Assembly: GCA_041655255.1 (NCBI GenBank)
Contig: JBBAFS010000001.1
Location: 8,988 to 72,987 of the forward strand
Direction: 5' to 3'
From: JBBAFS01 sp041655255
GTDB lineage: Bacteria; Spirochaetota; Spirochaetia; Sphaerochaetales; Sphaerochaetaceae
Length of the DNA stretch: 64,000 nucleotides
Each line of letters opens with the position of its first letter. The stretch's first letter is position 1. The position numbers and the translations under genes are program-made. This document shows positions 37,464 through 46,611 of the stretch, in pieces. The notes beneath the pieces are model-generated. The model ran no database searches, had not been told where the DNA came from, and was given only the letters and a program-made list of their open reading frames with translations.

Positions 37464-38486
37464 TTGCTTCTCTAACACAGAACGAGAAATTTGTTGATAC
37501 ACGTGTTGCCCTTGGTGAGCCATTAAGACAAAAAATACTCCCTTGCTTGATCTTTTTTTATCACGCTCCATGGCGGCAAAAAATAACTTTCTATCGTTAA
37601 TCTTGTGGTGTAAAGAGTATCCATACTCTTGGATTAACGAAAGATACTGTTGGGCAAATTCTGAATCTGTAATGTGTAATGTGACACCAATCTCTAAAGC
37701 TTGAGCAACTCCCCACATCACAGCTTCTCCATGGGTAATACCAAACGAGGATTCAACCTCCAAGGCGTGGGCAAAGGTGTGTCCTAAATTTAAAGCAGCA
37801 CGGAGACCTAACCTCTCTTGTGGGTCTTGTTCAATAAATGACCGTTTCACCTCTAATGAATAGAGGATTAATTCACTGAGGGTGCGATCATCACGCAAGA
37901 GGATCTGCTCTTTGTTGTTTAAAAGGTAGGTATATAACTCACGCTCTTTAGTTAATAAAGAGTGTTTAATAACCTCCCCTAACCCACTTAAAAACTCTTG
38001 ATCTGAAAGTGTATGAAGTGAGTGTGAGTAGATGTAAATTTCATGAGCAGGATAAAAAGAGCCAAGTAAGTTCTTTGTCTCTTTAAAGTCGATGGCAGTT
38101 TTGCCCCCTAAAGAGGCATCAACCATCGCTAATAAGGTGGTTGGAACTAATACCAACGAACATCCTCTCATATAGATTGAAGCGACAAAAGCTGTGATAT
38201 CACATACGACACCACCACCTAAAGCAACAAAGGTACTATTACGATCAAGTTGTAATTCAAGAGCTCTTTCGACTATCAGATCTATTCCATCAAAACTTTT
38301 AGTCTCTTCTCCGGGTGGAAGAATAACTACATCGACTCCCTTTGGTAGATATTGTTGCGTATGAGAGTCACACACCCAAAGGGTCTTAGAGGCAGGATCG
38401 AGGTTCTCTTTTACTTGGTGAATCGATTCAACACGGTAAACACTACTATCGATACCACCTAATTTTACGTTCATTAAAAGTTCCAT
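37449..38486 (-). CDS. aroB: 3-dehydroquinate synthase
   Basis: This shikimate-pathway enzyme turns DAHP into 3-dehydroquinate. The 345-residue protein has the NAD-binding VALGGGVVCDITAFVASIYMRG block, PTTLLAMVDASLGGKTAID, and the metal-binding residues in GLGEVIKHSLL and LNLGHTFAHALE with HGEAVMWG. The ATG at 38486 has no Shine-Dalgarno sequence and lies five bases after a -10-like TATAAC, so the mRNA may be leaderless; ATG 38474 is an alternative. Confidence 0.95.
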   Translation of the reverse strand: MELLMNVKLGGIDSSVYRVESIHQVKENLDPASKTLWVCDSHTQQYLPKGVDVVILPPGEETKSFDGIDLIVERALELQLDRNSTFVALGGGVVCDITAFVASIYMRGCSLVLVPTTLLAMVDASLGGKTAIDFKETKNLLGSFYPAHEIYIYSHSLHTLSDQEFLSGLGEVIKHSLLTKERELYTYLLNNKEQILLRDDRTLSELILYSLEVKRSFIEQDPQERLGLRAALNLGHTFAHALEVESSFGITHGEAVMWGVAQALEIGVTLHITDSEFAQQYLSLIQEYGYSLHHKINDRKLFFAAMERDKKRSSKGVFFVLMAHQGQHVYQQISRSVLEKQLIIQ

Positions 38487-38491
38487 AACCT

Positions 38492-38521
38492 GTTATACCT
38501 ATAAGAAGTGGACAACTTCAA
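38492..38521 (-). promoter_or_regulatory. Promoter of aroB
   Basis: On the minus strand TTGAAG (38521-38516), an 18-base spacer and TATAAC (38497-38492), then only five bases to the ATG. Confidence 0.5.
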
Positions 38522-38565
38522 GTGAGGTGATTGTCATAACACTCCTTTTAGAGGAATATAAGGGT

Positions 38566-39732
38566 ATGAAACGCTCCTATTTTGATTGGGCTGCAACGAC
38601 CTATTTAGCTCGTGAGGCCTTAGAGAGATATAACGAAGTTGCCACACTCTATTGGGCAAACCCATCTGCTGTTCATGCCGATGGGAAACAAGCTGCTCTT
38701 TTTTTACAAGAACAAAGAGAATTGAGTGCTCAATTATTAGATGTTGATTCAAAGCAGATTTTTTATACCTCTGGTGGTACTGAATCAAACAGTATTATCT
38801 TTAACTCTCTTTTGTGGAAAAGAACTCAAGGGGAAATTATTATCTCCTCTTTAGAACACGCCTCTGTTTCTCAATATACAAGATTATTAGAACATCATGG
38901 TTTTACCGTCCATGTGGTAAAAGCTAAAGATGGTTATATAGATCTTCAACACTTTGAGTCTCTTTTAAATGAGAACACTCAATTAGTCTCTTTAATGCTG
39001 GTACAAAATGTATTGGGGACAATTCAACCTATTAAAGAGGCAGTACAATTAGTGCGCTCACAAAGTAAACCTATATTTGTTCACTGCGATGCTGTTCAAG
39101 CAGTTGGAAAAATGCCTCTACAATTAGAGAACTTAGATGTCGATGCAGCCTCTTTTAGCTCACACAAATTTGAGGGAGTTCGTGGTGTAGGTATCCTATA
39201 TCTTAAAAAAGGGTCTATTGAAGCTTTAAGTAGAGGGGGAAACCAAGAAGGTGGTTTACGTCCTGGTACTGAAAACATCGCCTCAATTGCTGCCATGAAT
39301 ACAGCTTTATCTCGCACAGTGCATTCACTAGAAAGTGATCTCATCTTTTTGAAGGAACTACGTGAGATCTTTGAACAAGAGCTAAAAAGTTATTCGCCTA
39401 TCAAAGTGATACACCCCTATAAAGAGAGAGATGTTGTTGCTTCTATTATCCACATCAGTGTTGTCCCTATTCCATCAGAGGTATTTGCTCGAGTACTCAG
39501 TGACAAGGGATTTGATGTCTCAAGTGGCTCTGCATGTTCTCATAACAGTACTGCTTCTTCTCACTCGTTATTACTCGCCAGTGGTCTTTCAAAAAAAGAG
39601 GCACACTCATCCTTACGAATAAGTTTTGGCCATCGCACAACTGTGGATGAAATCAAAGCTCTTGCTCACACCCTTATTGAGACACATCAACAACTACATC
39701 TAGCTATAGGAGGTCGCACTCGTGGACACTAA
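38566..39732 (+). CDS. Cysteine desulfurase (NifS/NifZ-like), sulfur donor for ThiI
   Basis: This PLP enzyme removes sulfur from cysteine as a persulfide. From ATG 38566 it has 388 residues. It has YFDWAATT at the N terminus, YTSGGTESNS, the PLP lysine in SFSSHKFEGVRGVG (about residue 198) and the active Cys in SSGSACSHNS (about 322). The reading frame overlaps thiI by 11 bases. Because the neighbouring ThiI has no rhodanese domain, this is most likely its dedicated sulfur donor, as with NifZ-ThiI in Bacillus, although a general IscS-like role cannot be excluded. No IscU gene is adjacent. Confidence 0.92.
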   Translation: MKRSYFDWAATTYLAREALERYNEVATLYWANPSAVHADGKQAALFLQEQRELSAQLLDVDSKQIFYTSGGTESNSIIFNSLLWKRTQGEIIISSLEHASVSQYTRLLEHHGFTVHVVKAKDGYIDLQHFESLLNENTQLVSLMLVQNVLGTIQPIKEAVQLVRSQSKPIFVHCDAVQAVGKMPLQLENLDVDAASFSSHKFEGVRGVGILYLKKGSIEALSRGGNQEGGLRPGTENIASIAAMNTALSRTVHSLESDLIFLKELREIFEQELKSYSPIKVIHPYKERDVVASIIHISVVPIPSEVFARVLSDKGFDVSSGSACSHNSTASSHSLLLASGLSKKEAHSSLRISFGHRTTVDEIKALAHTLIETHQQLHLAIGGRTRGH

Positions 39733-40888
39733 ATTATATTTGATTAAACAAGGTGAAATTGCCCTCAAAGGACAAAATCGCAATCTGTTTGAAAAACAGT
39801 TAAAAGATAATATTAAATCTAAACTCCGTCCGTATCACAATGTATTTTCAAGACAAAAGGGGCGGATGTTTATTGAAATAGATCAAAGCGCTCCTCTTTC
39901 TCACATTAAACATGCTTTAAGTACAACTTTTGGCATTGTTGGCTACTCACAAGCACTTCGTTGTTCAAAGAATATGGATGACATAACACAAGTAGCTCTT
40001 ACATTAAGCCATCAAAGTGAGTTTATTGATGGAATTTCTACATTCAAGGTTGAAACTGTTCGTGCCGATAAAGGCTTCCCTCTTACCAGCTATGAAATCA
40101 GTGCCCACTTAGGGGCAGCTATCTTACAGGAACATCCTCAACTAAAAGTAAACGTAAGAACGCCTGATCGAATCTTATATGTCGAGGTTCGTGATAAAGT
40201 CTATCTCTATAGCTCTCAAACAAAAGGCCTTGGAGGCCTTCCAGTGAGTTCAGCTGGAAAAGCAATGTTAATGCTCAGTGGAGGCATCGATAGCCCTGTA
40301 GCCTCTTATATGATGGCTAAAAGAGGTTTGAAACAAGAGGCAATCTATTTTCACGCTTATCCTTACACCTCCGATGAAGCAAAAGAGAAAGTACTCTCTT
40401 TAGCAAAGATTCTTTCTCCCTATCTTCAAGGTCTTACTGTACACGTTGTTCCTTTCACTGAGTGTCAGTTATATATGAAAGCTCATGCGCCTGAGGAGCA
40501 ACAAACACTGATTATGCGTGCAGCAATGGTTCAATTAAGTGAGAAACTCGCAATGCAGCGTGGGTGTAAAGCGTTAATTACGGGTGAAGCATTAAGCCAA
40601 GTAGCGTCTCAAACTATTGAGAGTTTAAATTTTACCAATAGCATGGCCTCTTTAACGGTGCTACGACCACTGGTGGGGATGGATAAAGTTGAGATAATTG
40701 ATATTGCTCGTCAGATTGGTACGTATGAGACTTCAATTTTACCGTATGAAGATTGCTGTACCATCTTTAGTCCAAAACACCCACTGGTAAAACCAGATGT
40801 AGAGTTTATGAGAGAGAGTTATTTCTCATTGAATCTTGAAGCACTGATTGATAAAGCGTTACAAGAGGTAGAAACGGTTTTTCTTTAA
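39722..40888 (+). CDS. thiI: tRNA 4-thiouridine synthase ThiI (short form)
   Basis: ThiI adenylates and thiolates U8 of tRNAs and can feed thiamine synthesis. It has 388 residues: a ferredoxin-like and THUMP domain (residues about 5-165) followed by a PP-loop ATPase with LMLSGGIDSPVASYMM (about 180). The C-terminal rhodanese domain of the E. coli protein is absent, as in Bacillus. The GTG start has AGGAGG eight bases upstream and lies inside the desulfurase gene. It is convergent with the fmdB-type gene, stops overlapping as TTAA. Confidence 0.94.
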   Translation: MDTKLYLIKQGEIALKGQNRNLFEKQLKDNIKSKLRPYHNVFSRQKGRMFIEIDQSAPLSHIKHALSTTFGIVGYSQALRCSKNMDDITQVALTLSHQSEFIDGISTFKVETVRADKGFPLTSYEISAHLGAAILQEHPQLKVNVRTPDRILYVEVRDKVYLYSSQTKGLGGLPVSSAGKAMLMLSGGIDSPVASYMMAKRGLKQEAIYFHAYPYTSDEAKEKVLSLAKILSPYLQGLTVHVVPFTECQLYMKAHAPEEQQTLIMRAAMVQLSEKLAMQRGCKALITGEALSQVASQTIESLNFTNSMASLTVLRPLVGMDKVEIIDIARQIGTYETSILPYEDCCTIFSPKHPLVKPDVEFMRESYFSLNLEALIDKALQEVETVFL

Positions 40889-41103
40889 CTCTCTGATTCA
40901 CTTGCTGAGGAACTTTTTGATTCAGAACCTTTTGAATCGTTGATATAAAAACCACTTCCTTTGAAGATGACACTAGTTGGACTAATCAGACGTTTCACTT
41001 TACCGTTACAAGCGGGACATATTGATAATGGTTCATCACTCATGCTTTGATGAACTTCAAACTGATTATGACACGATGCACACTCATACTCATAAAAAGG
41101 CAT
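40885..41103 (-). CDS. FmdB-type zinc-ribbon protein
   Basis: This small protein of 72 residues has two Cys pairs (YECASCHNQF and SICPACNGKVKRL) forming a zinc ribbon, the FYIND segment typical of the FmdB family, and a Ser/Glu-rich tail. It is described as a putative regulatory protein; the role is unknown. AGGAG precedes the ATG. It is last in the ileS-lipoprotein-fmdB run. Confidence 0.88.
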   Translation of the reverse strand: MPFYEYECASCHNQFEVHQSMSDEPLSICPACNGKVKRLISPTSVIFKGSGFYINDSKGSESKSSSASESES

Positions 41104-41127
41104 ACGACAACAACTCCTGATAACACA

Positions 41128-42018
41128 TTAGAAAGCGGGAGTAAGAAGTGAGAACATCGTTTGAGATTGTTCTTCTGAGAGTTCAAGGTTGTTAATATAC
41201 AACCTATTTCCCTCCTCAACAAATATTGAGGTGAGATCTCCCAAAGGCTCTTTGTTTCTCCGCTTTTGGGAAATATACGAACTTTTCACTAAAATGGAAA
41301 GAGAGGAAGCTAACTTTTCATCTTGCATCTCGATAATCCCACTTAATTGGTACGTATCCCCCTCTTTATGAAGCATTAACAAAAGTGAGTTTGAGTGGAT
41401 TATGACACTTTTTGGAATGTTTAATCCAATATCTACCATCACTTGTGGTGATCCTGCATAAAGACCAACAACTGAACGTTGTAATAAGTGAGCATACTCA
41501 TCGCTGATGTATTTCTCTCGATTGGTGATGGTAGATTCGTAGTGAGAAGAAAAATCATCGCTACTAAACAAAACAAGATTCGATTGTGGAGAGTAGGCCC
41601 CGAGGCGAAGATCATTGTTGTAGTAATAGGTGACTGAATCGGTCTTTACTTTACTCCATTTTTTCAAAGATGCATTGACGAAGTTTTTTGGCAATCTTCC
41701 TTCAATGGCCCCACGAATGTGATATTGTTGGTCAAAATCGGTGATTGCCCTATGTGGGTCATATAATTCAAATGAGATGCGTTCAACTCTTTTTTGTAGA
41801 TCTCCTAATTGATCAAGTGAGGTTTGTAACTCTTTAGGGAGATCCTCGTAATGGGTAGTATCAACAGTGATAACAAATTGGCCTGGTTTTCCAAGTGCTT
41901 GAAAGTAGTGATCATCGGTAAATAGTGGTGTATGAACACAGCCTACCACACTGAAGAGTATCAGTGTGGTGGCAATAAAGAGGAGGTATTTATGCTTTTT
42001 CAATAGCAATACGAGCAC
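41128..42018 (-). CDS. Putative lipoprotein, unknown
   Basis: The 296-residue protein has a lipoprotein-type signal: KKHKYLLFIATTLILFSVVGC, with Cys about 27 residues in, a loose lipobox as often seen in spirochaetes. The mature part has no family I recognise; it is beta-rich with segments such as YYNNDLRLGAYSPQ and YAGSPQVMVDIGLNIPKSV. The start is probably the GTG at 42018 (GGAGAGG just before) inside the end of ileS; TTG 42003 is an alternative. It may be translationally coupled to ileS. Confidence 0.7.
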   Translation of the reverse strand: MLVLLLKKHKYLLFIATTLILFSVVGCVHTPLFTDDHYFQALGKPGQFVITVDTTHYEDLPKELQTSLDQLGDLQKRVERISFELYDPHRAITDFDQQYHIRGAIEGRLPKNFVNASLKKWSKVKTDSVTYYYNNDLRLGAYSPQSNLVLFSSDDFSSHYESTITNREKYISDEYAHLLQRSVVGLYAGSPQVMVDIGLNIPKSVIIHSNSLLLMLHKEGDTYQLSGIIEMQDEKLASSLSILVKSSYISQKRRNKEPLGDLTSIFVEEGNRLYINNLELSEEQSQTMFSLLTPAF

Positions 42019-45000
42019 TACCCTCTCCACATAATATTTCAACACTGTTTTTCTCTTCTTTAAAGGAGATCTCAACAGCTAAAGTCTCTTTAGCAATATA
42101 CTCTTTTGAAGAGTCAAACATCTTTTTAACTAACTCATCGCCTGAGATTGATAACATTATACGATCAGAGACATCAAAGTCACGCTCTTTACGGAGGTTT
42201 TGAACTCCACGAACAATATCTCGAGCAAGACCTTCTAAAAGGAGACTCTCAGTGATAAGGGTATCAAATCCAATGGTGAGACTTCCCTCGTTAAGAACTT
42301 TTCTCCCCTCGGTCTCAGTACGTTGAATCATAAGATCTTCTTGACCAAGTTCAATATCCCCTTGTGAGTAACTCACACTCACCATCTCCCCTTCTAACAT
42401 TGAGGCTATTGTTGTGTTCTCAAATTGCTCAATGAGAGAGGCGACCTCTTTCATACTCTTACCAAGTTTTGGACCTAAGACCTTAAAGTTGGCTTTAGCA
42501 CTGTAGGAGACTAAGGTCGACTCATCAGAGTCAATTGAGATCTCTTTTACATTTAACTCTTCTTTAATAATAGGAGTCATCTCATCTAAGATGTTTCGCT
42601 CTTGAGCATCCCGAGTGACGACAAAAAGAGTACTCAGTGGTTGTCGAGTCTTAATGTTTTGACTACTACGAAGTGATCGACCAAGAGTAATAGCTTGGCG
42701 AGTGACTCTCATAGTTTGTTCAAGTTCAAGATCTCTTTCACTTTCATTGTATGTAGGGAACAACTCAAGGTGGACCGATTCGTTATGTGTAGCCGTCTTT
42801 AAATTTAAAAAGATCTCTTCAGTAGTAAAAGGAATCACTGGAGCAGCAACGGTAATAACACTCATTAACACACGATACAATGTATCGTATGCCTGTTTTT
42901 TATCTAAATCGTTCTCTGATCTCCAAAATCTTCTTCGAGATCGTCGGATATACCAATTATTGAGTGAGTCGATAAACTCTAAAATAGCATTACATCCACG
43001 TTGAGTCTCATAATGGTCCCACGCTTCACTCACCTCTTTAATCATGTGTTGGCTCTCTGAGATAATCCACCGATCCATGGGGTGAGTTAATTGATCCACT
43101 GGGGTGTGAGAAATCTCATACCCGTCGATATTTGCGTAGGTGACAAAGAATGAGTAGGCGTTCCACAGGGGGATAAGGAGGCTCTTTAAGACATCTTTCA
43201 CTAAATCATCACTAAATTTTAAATCTTCAGCACGAGTGACAGCACTATTCATCAATGCAAATCTTAAAGCATCTGCTCCATATGCATTCACTAATTCCAT
43301 CGGGTCACTATAGTTTTTCAGTGACTTGGACATCTTTTTCCCATCTGCAGTTAAGACTATTCCATTTGTTACAACATTGTAAAAAGCAGGTTTATCAAAT
43401 AAGGCAGCGCCAACTACCACAAGGGTATAAAACCAACCTCGTGTTTGGTCTAACCCTTCACAGATAAAGTCTCCTGGGAAGTGGTTATCGACATACTCTT
43501 TGTTCTCAAATGGGTAGTGATTTTGTGCATACGGCATTGAGCCCGATTCAAACCAACAGTCCAATACTTCACTAATACGTCTCATCGTCCCTTTCCCATC
43601 AGCACTGGGCCAGGTGATTTCATCGACATACTGTTTATGAAGATCGTCGACTCGAACGCCACTTTTCTCTTCTAACTCATCAATAGAGCCGATAACTTCG
43701 ATATAATCACTTTGGTCACTTTTCCACACTGGAATGGGGTTTCCCCAAAAGCGGTTACGGCTAATTGACCAATCCCGTGCCCCTTCTAACCATTTACCAA
43801 ATCGGCCATGTTTTAAGTGATCGGGCATCCAAGTGATTTGTTCATTGGCATTGAGCATCGACTCTTTGAGTTTGCCAATATCGACAAACCAAGAACTCAC
43901 TGCTCGATAAATAAGAGGTTTATGGGTACGGTAGCAAAATGGGTAACTGTGAAGGTAGTTCTCTTGTTTCACAATTGCACCTTGCTTTCTCAAGTGTTTG
44001 ATGATAGAGGGGTCGGCATCTTTGACAAAGACATCTTGCCAAAGTGACACTTCTTCAGTAAAGCGACAATCATCATCAATAGGACACACTACAGGAATAC
44101 CAGTTCCCTTTAACACCTCATAGTCATCCTCACCAAAGCCGGGTGCTGTGTGGACAATACCACTACCATCTTCAGTTGAGACGTAATCGCCCAATACGGT
44201 GATAAAAGCACCACTCTCTTCTTTTAAGTGGGCAAAAAATGGGAATAATGGTTCATAAGAGATACCCCCTAATTCGCTTCCTTGATACTTTTGAACAACT
44301 TCGTATTGGTTTGGCTCTTTGTAATAGGTCTCTAATCTATTTTCTGCAAGGATGTAAAACACGTCATCTTCGATATCTCTCACCTTTACGTAAGTAATAT
44401 CTGGACCCAAAGCTAAAGCTAAGTTACTTGGTAAGGTCCAAGGAGTGGTTGTCCAAGCAAGGAAATAGGTGTTCTTTTCACCATCCATTTTAAAGCGGAC
44501 TGTCAAAGCTTGATCAACAACATCTTGGTATCCACCTAAGTTCACCTCAAAGTTTGATAAAGGCGTTGCTAAAGCAGGACTATAAGGAAGGATCGTATAT
44601 CCTTCATAAATCAGCCCTTTTTCATATAGTGTTTTAAATACCCACCAAATCGACTCCATATAATCGGTATCCATAGTTCGATACCCATGTTCAAAGTCGA
44701 CCCATCTTCCCATTCGGTTAATGGTAGCTTCCCATTCACTGGTGTAGCGTAACACAATGGAGCGACAAGCGTCGTTAAATTTAGCAACTCCGTATTCAGT
44801 AATCTCTTTATGACCACTGATGTTGAGTTTTTTCTGAATTTCATATTCAACGGGAAGACCGTGACAATCCCATCCAAAGCGACGATTGACTCGTTTGCCT
44901 TTCATGGTTTGGTAACGGGGATAGAGGTCTTTAATGGTACCTGGCACTAAGTGACCATAGTGTGGCAATCCTGTTGCAAATGGAGGGCCATCATAAAATA

Positions 45001-45124
45001 CGTACTCATTATCTTCTGATCGAGAATCGACCGATTTTCGGTAAATACGCTCTTTTTCCCAGAAAGATTGGATTCCCTCTTCCATCTTTGGAAAATCAAC
45101 TTTTGGATCGACTGCCTTAAACAT
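41990..45124 (-). CDS. ileS: Isoleucyl-tRNA synthetase, type 2 (eukaryote-like)
   Basis: This class I synthetase has 1044 residues. The HIGH motif reads HYGH (residues 55-58, within PPFATGLPHYGHLVPGT) and KMSKS is intact in GKKMSKSLKNYSD (about 595). The editing domain (TTPWTLPSNLAL; GSGIVHTAPGFGEDD) is present. The N-terminal form, RFGWDCHGLPVEYE and the long C-terminal region without the usual zinc finger fit the eukaryote-like IleRS2 branch found in spirochaetes and chlamydiae, many members of which resist mupirocin. AAGGAG precedes the ATG. Confidence 0.95.
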   Translation of the reverse strand: MFKAVDPKVDFPKMEEGIQSFWEKERIYRKSVDSRSEDNEYVFYDGPPFATGLPHYGHLVPGTIKDLYPRYQTMKGKRVNRRFGWDCHGLPVEYEIQKKLNISGHKEITEYGVAKFNDACRSIVLRYTSEWEATINRMGRWVDFEHGYRTMDTDYMESIWWVFKTLYEKGLIYEGYTILPYSPALATPLSNFEVNLGGYQDVVDQALTVRFKMDGEKNTYFLAWTTTPWTLPSNLALALGPDITYVKVRDIEDDVFYILAENRLETYYKEPNQYEVVQKYQGSELGGISYEPLFPFFAHLKEESGAFITVLGDYVSTEDGSGIVHTAPGFGEDDYEVLKGTGIPVVCPIDDDCRFTEEVSLWQDVFVKDADPSIIKHLRKQGAIVKQENYLHSYPFCYRTHKPLIYRAVSSWFVDIGKLKESMLNANEQITWMPDHLKHGRFGKWLEGARDWSISRNRFWGNPIPVWKSDQSDYIEVIGSIDELEEKSGVRVDDLHKQYVDEITWPSADGKGTMRRISEVLDCWFESGSMPYAQNHYPFENKEYVDNHFPGDFICEGLDQTRGWFYTLVVVGAALFDKPAFYNVVTNGIVLTADGKKMSKSLKNYSDPMELVNAYGADALRFALMNSAVTRAEDLKFSDDLVKDVLKSLLIPLWNAYSFFVTYANIDGYEISHTPVDQLTHPMDRWIISESQHMIKEVSEAWDHYETQRGCNAILEFIDSLNNWYIRRSRRRFWRSENDLDKKQAYDTLYRVLMSVITVAAPVIPFTTEEIFLNLKTATHNESVHLELFPTYNESERDLELEQTMRVTRQAITLGRSLRSSQNIKTRQPLSTLFVVTRDAQERNILDEMTPIIKEELNVKEISIDSDESTLVSYSAKANFKVLGPKLGKSMKEVASLIEQFENTTIASMLEGEMVSVSYSQGDIELGQEDLMIQRTETEGRKVLNEGSLTIGFDTLITESLLLEGLARDIVRGVQNLRKERDFDVSDRIMLSISGDELVKKMFDSSKEYIAKETLAVEISFKEEKNSVEILCGEGSARIAIEKA

Positions 45125-45143
45125 TAACTTGGACTCCTTACAA

Positions 45144-45172
45144 CTATGAGAGAAACATCTTGCCTCTCATGG
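45144..45172 (-). promoter_or_regulatory. 5' leader stem-loop of ileS
   Basis: On the minus strand CCATGAGAG (45172-45164) pairs with CTCTCATAG (45152-45144), one mismatch, between the predicted start point and the ribosome binding site. It is too small for a T-box; it may protect the 5' end or tune translation. Confidence 0.45.
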
Positions 45173-45174
45173 CA

Positions 45175-45204
45175 ACTATAAAACATTTGCCTTGAACTGT
45201 TCAA
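45175..45204 (-). promoter_or_regulatory. Promoter of ileS
   Basis: On the minus strand TTGAAC (45204-45199), an 18-base spacer and TATAGT (45180-45175). Confidence 0.6.
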
Positions 45205-45209
45205 TCGTA

Positions 45210-45239
45210 TTGACAACTACAGTTATGCCTAAGTAGCAT
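45210..45239 (+). promoter_or_regulatory. Promoter of cca
   Basis: TTGACA (45210-45215), an 18-base spacer and TAGCAT (45234-45239), then seven bases to the cca ATG. No Shine-Dalgarno sequence follows, so the transcript is probably leaderless. Confidence 0.55.
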
Positions 45240-45246
45240 ACCCTGT

Positions 45247-46611
45247 ATGAGAGCTTTCCCAATAAGTACTACAATTTCCTCTTTTGCATCGCAGTTTCAC
45301 CAACATGGGTACACTTTATATATCGTAGGGGGAGCTGTACGTGATTTTTATCTCAACCGCGAGCAAACCGATTACGATTTTACTACCGATGCCACTCCCG
45401 ATGAGATGAAACAGATTTTCAAACGGGTTATTCCAACTGGTATTGTCCATGGGACTGTCACCATTTTATACAAAGGTCACTCTTTTGAAGTAACTACCTT
45501 TCGCCATGAGGGACCGTATAGTGATTTCAGACGTCCCGATTCGGTGTCGTTTGTGAGAAACTTAGAAGAAGATTTAGGTAGACGTGATTTTACGATAAAT
45601 GCTTTAGCTATTGATGCAAAAAGTGGCACCTTAACAGATCTTCACGGTGGCATCTCAGATATTTATAATAAAGTTGTTCGAGCTATTGGAGATCCTTTTC
45701 AACGTTTTAGTGAAGATGCGTTACGGATCATGCGAGCGTGTAGATTCTCTAGCCAACTGGCATTCACCATTGAAAAAAATACCTTTGAAGCTATGAGTAC
45801 ACTCAGTGAAAACTTACAAAGAATCAGTGGAGAGCGCATCAGAGTTGAATTGATGCACATCCTTAGTTCCCCAAAGCCTTCTGTTGGTATTCAATCATTA
45901 CAACAATGTGGTGCTTTGAAGGTGATTCTTCCTGAGTTAGAGGCCACTATAGGCGTCGAGCAAGGAGAATTTCATCTCTATCCACTTTATGAACACTCCC
46001 TTATCAGTTGTGATGCAGTGCCCTCCTCTAAAGCGTTAGTACGCCTGAGCGCACTGTTACACGATATTGGAAAAGTGGAGACCAAAAAGGTAACATCTGA
46101 TGGAAAAGTTACTTTTTACAACCACGAGCAAGTGAGTGTCTCCTTAGCAAAAGAGATATTACAAAGACTTAAATTCTCTAATAAAGACTCTTTTATCGTG
46201 TTACACCTTATTAAACAACATATGTTTCACTATGAACCGTCATGGAGTGATGGAGCAATTAGAAGGTTTATCAATCGTGTAGGACTTGAGTATATGGATA
46301 ATCTATTTGAGTTACGTAAAGCAGATCGTTATGCGATAAACCATAGTAAAGAAGTTGAAGATCTCATTGAATTACACGATCGTATCGCCAAGGTGCTTCA
46401 TAAAGGAAGCTCTTTAACAATAAAAGATTTAGATATTAATGGATATGATTTAATGCAAGCGGGGATCCCTAAAGGGGAAGCAGTTGGCCTCGTTCTCAAG
46501 CAACTACTTGAAACGGTATTAGATGATCCTAAACAAAACAATAAAGAGCAATTATTGAAGATTGCAAAAGGGATATATACTCATCAATTACGGGGTGGTA
46601 GAACCAACTAA
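45247..46611 (+). CDS. cca: CCA tRNA nucleotidyltransferase with HD domain
   Basis: This enzyme adds or repairs the 3' CCA of tRNAs; none of the tRNA genes in the window encodes CCA. The 454-residue protein has the catalytic YIVGGAVRDFYL and DYDFTTDATP motifs, RRDFTINALAIDA and EDALRIMRACRFSSQL. A C-terminal HD domain follows (ALLHDIGKVE near residue 277, with NHEQVS and KQHMFHYEP). It lacks the poly(A)-polymerase signature seen in the PcnB-like protein. The start codon lies seven bases after a -10 element. The 3' end overlaps rnc by 24 bases. Confidence 0.93.
   Translation: MRAFPISTTISSFASQFHQHGYTLYIVGGAVRDFYLNREQTDYDFTTDATPDEMKQIFKRVIPTGIVHGTVTILYKGHSFEVTTFRHEGPYSDFRRPDSVSFVRNLEEDLGRRDFTINALAIDAKSGTLTDLHGGISDIYNKVVRAIGDPFQRFSEDALRIMRACRFSSQLAFTIEKNTFEAMSTLSENLQRISGERIRVELMHILSSPKPSVGIQSLQQCGALKVILPELEATIGVEQGEFHLYPLYEHSLISCDAVPSSKALVRLSALLHDIGKVETKKVTSDGKVTFYNHEQVSVSLAKEILQRLKFSNKDSFIVLHLIKQHMFHYEPSWSDGAIRRFINRVGLEYMDNLFELRKADRYAINHSKEVEDLIELHDRIAKVLHKGSSLTIKDLDINGYDLMQAGIPKGEAVGLVLKQLLETVLDDPKQNNKEQLLKIAKGIYTHQLRGGRTN

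Noticed and set aside
45125..45204. A possible T-box riboswitch upstream of ileS
   Set aside because: The leader is only about 45 bases long and has no specifier loop or T-box sequence.
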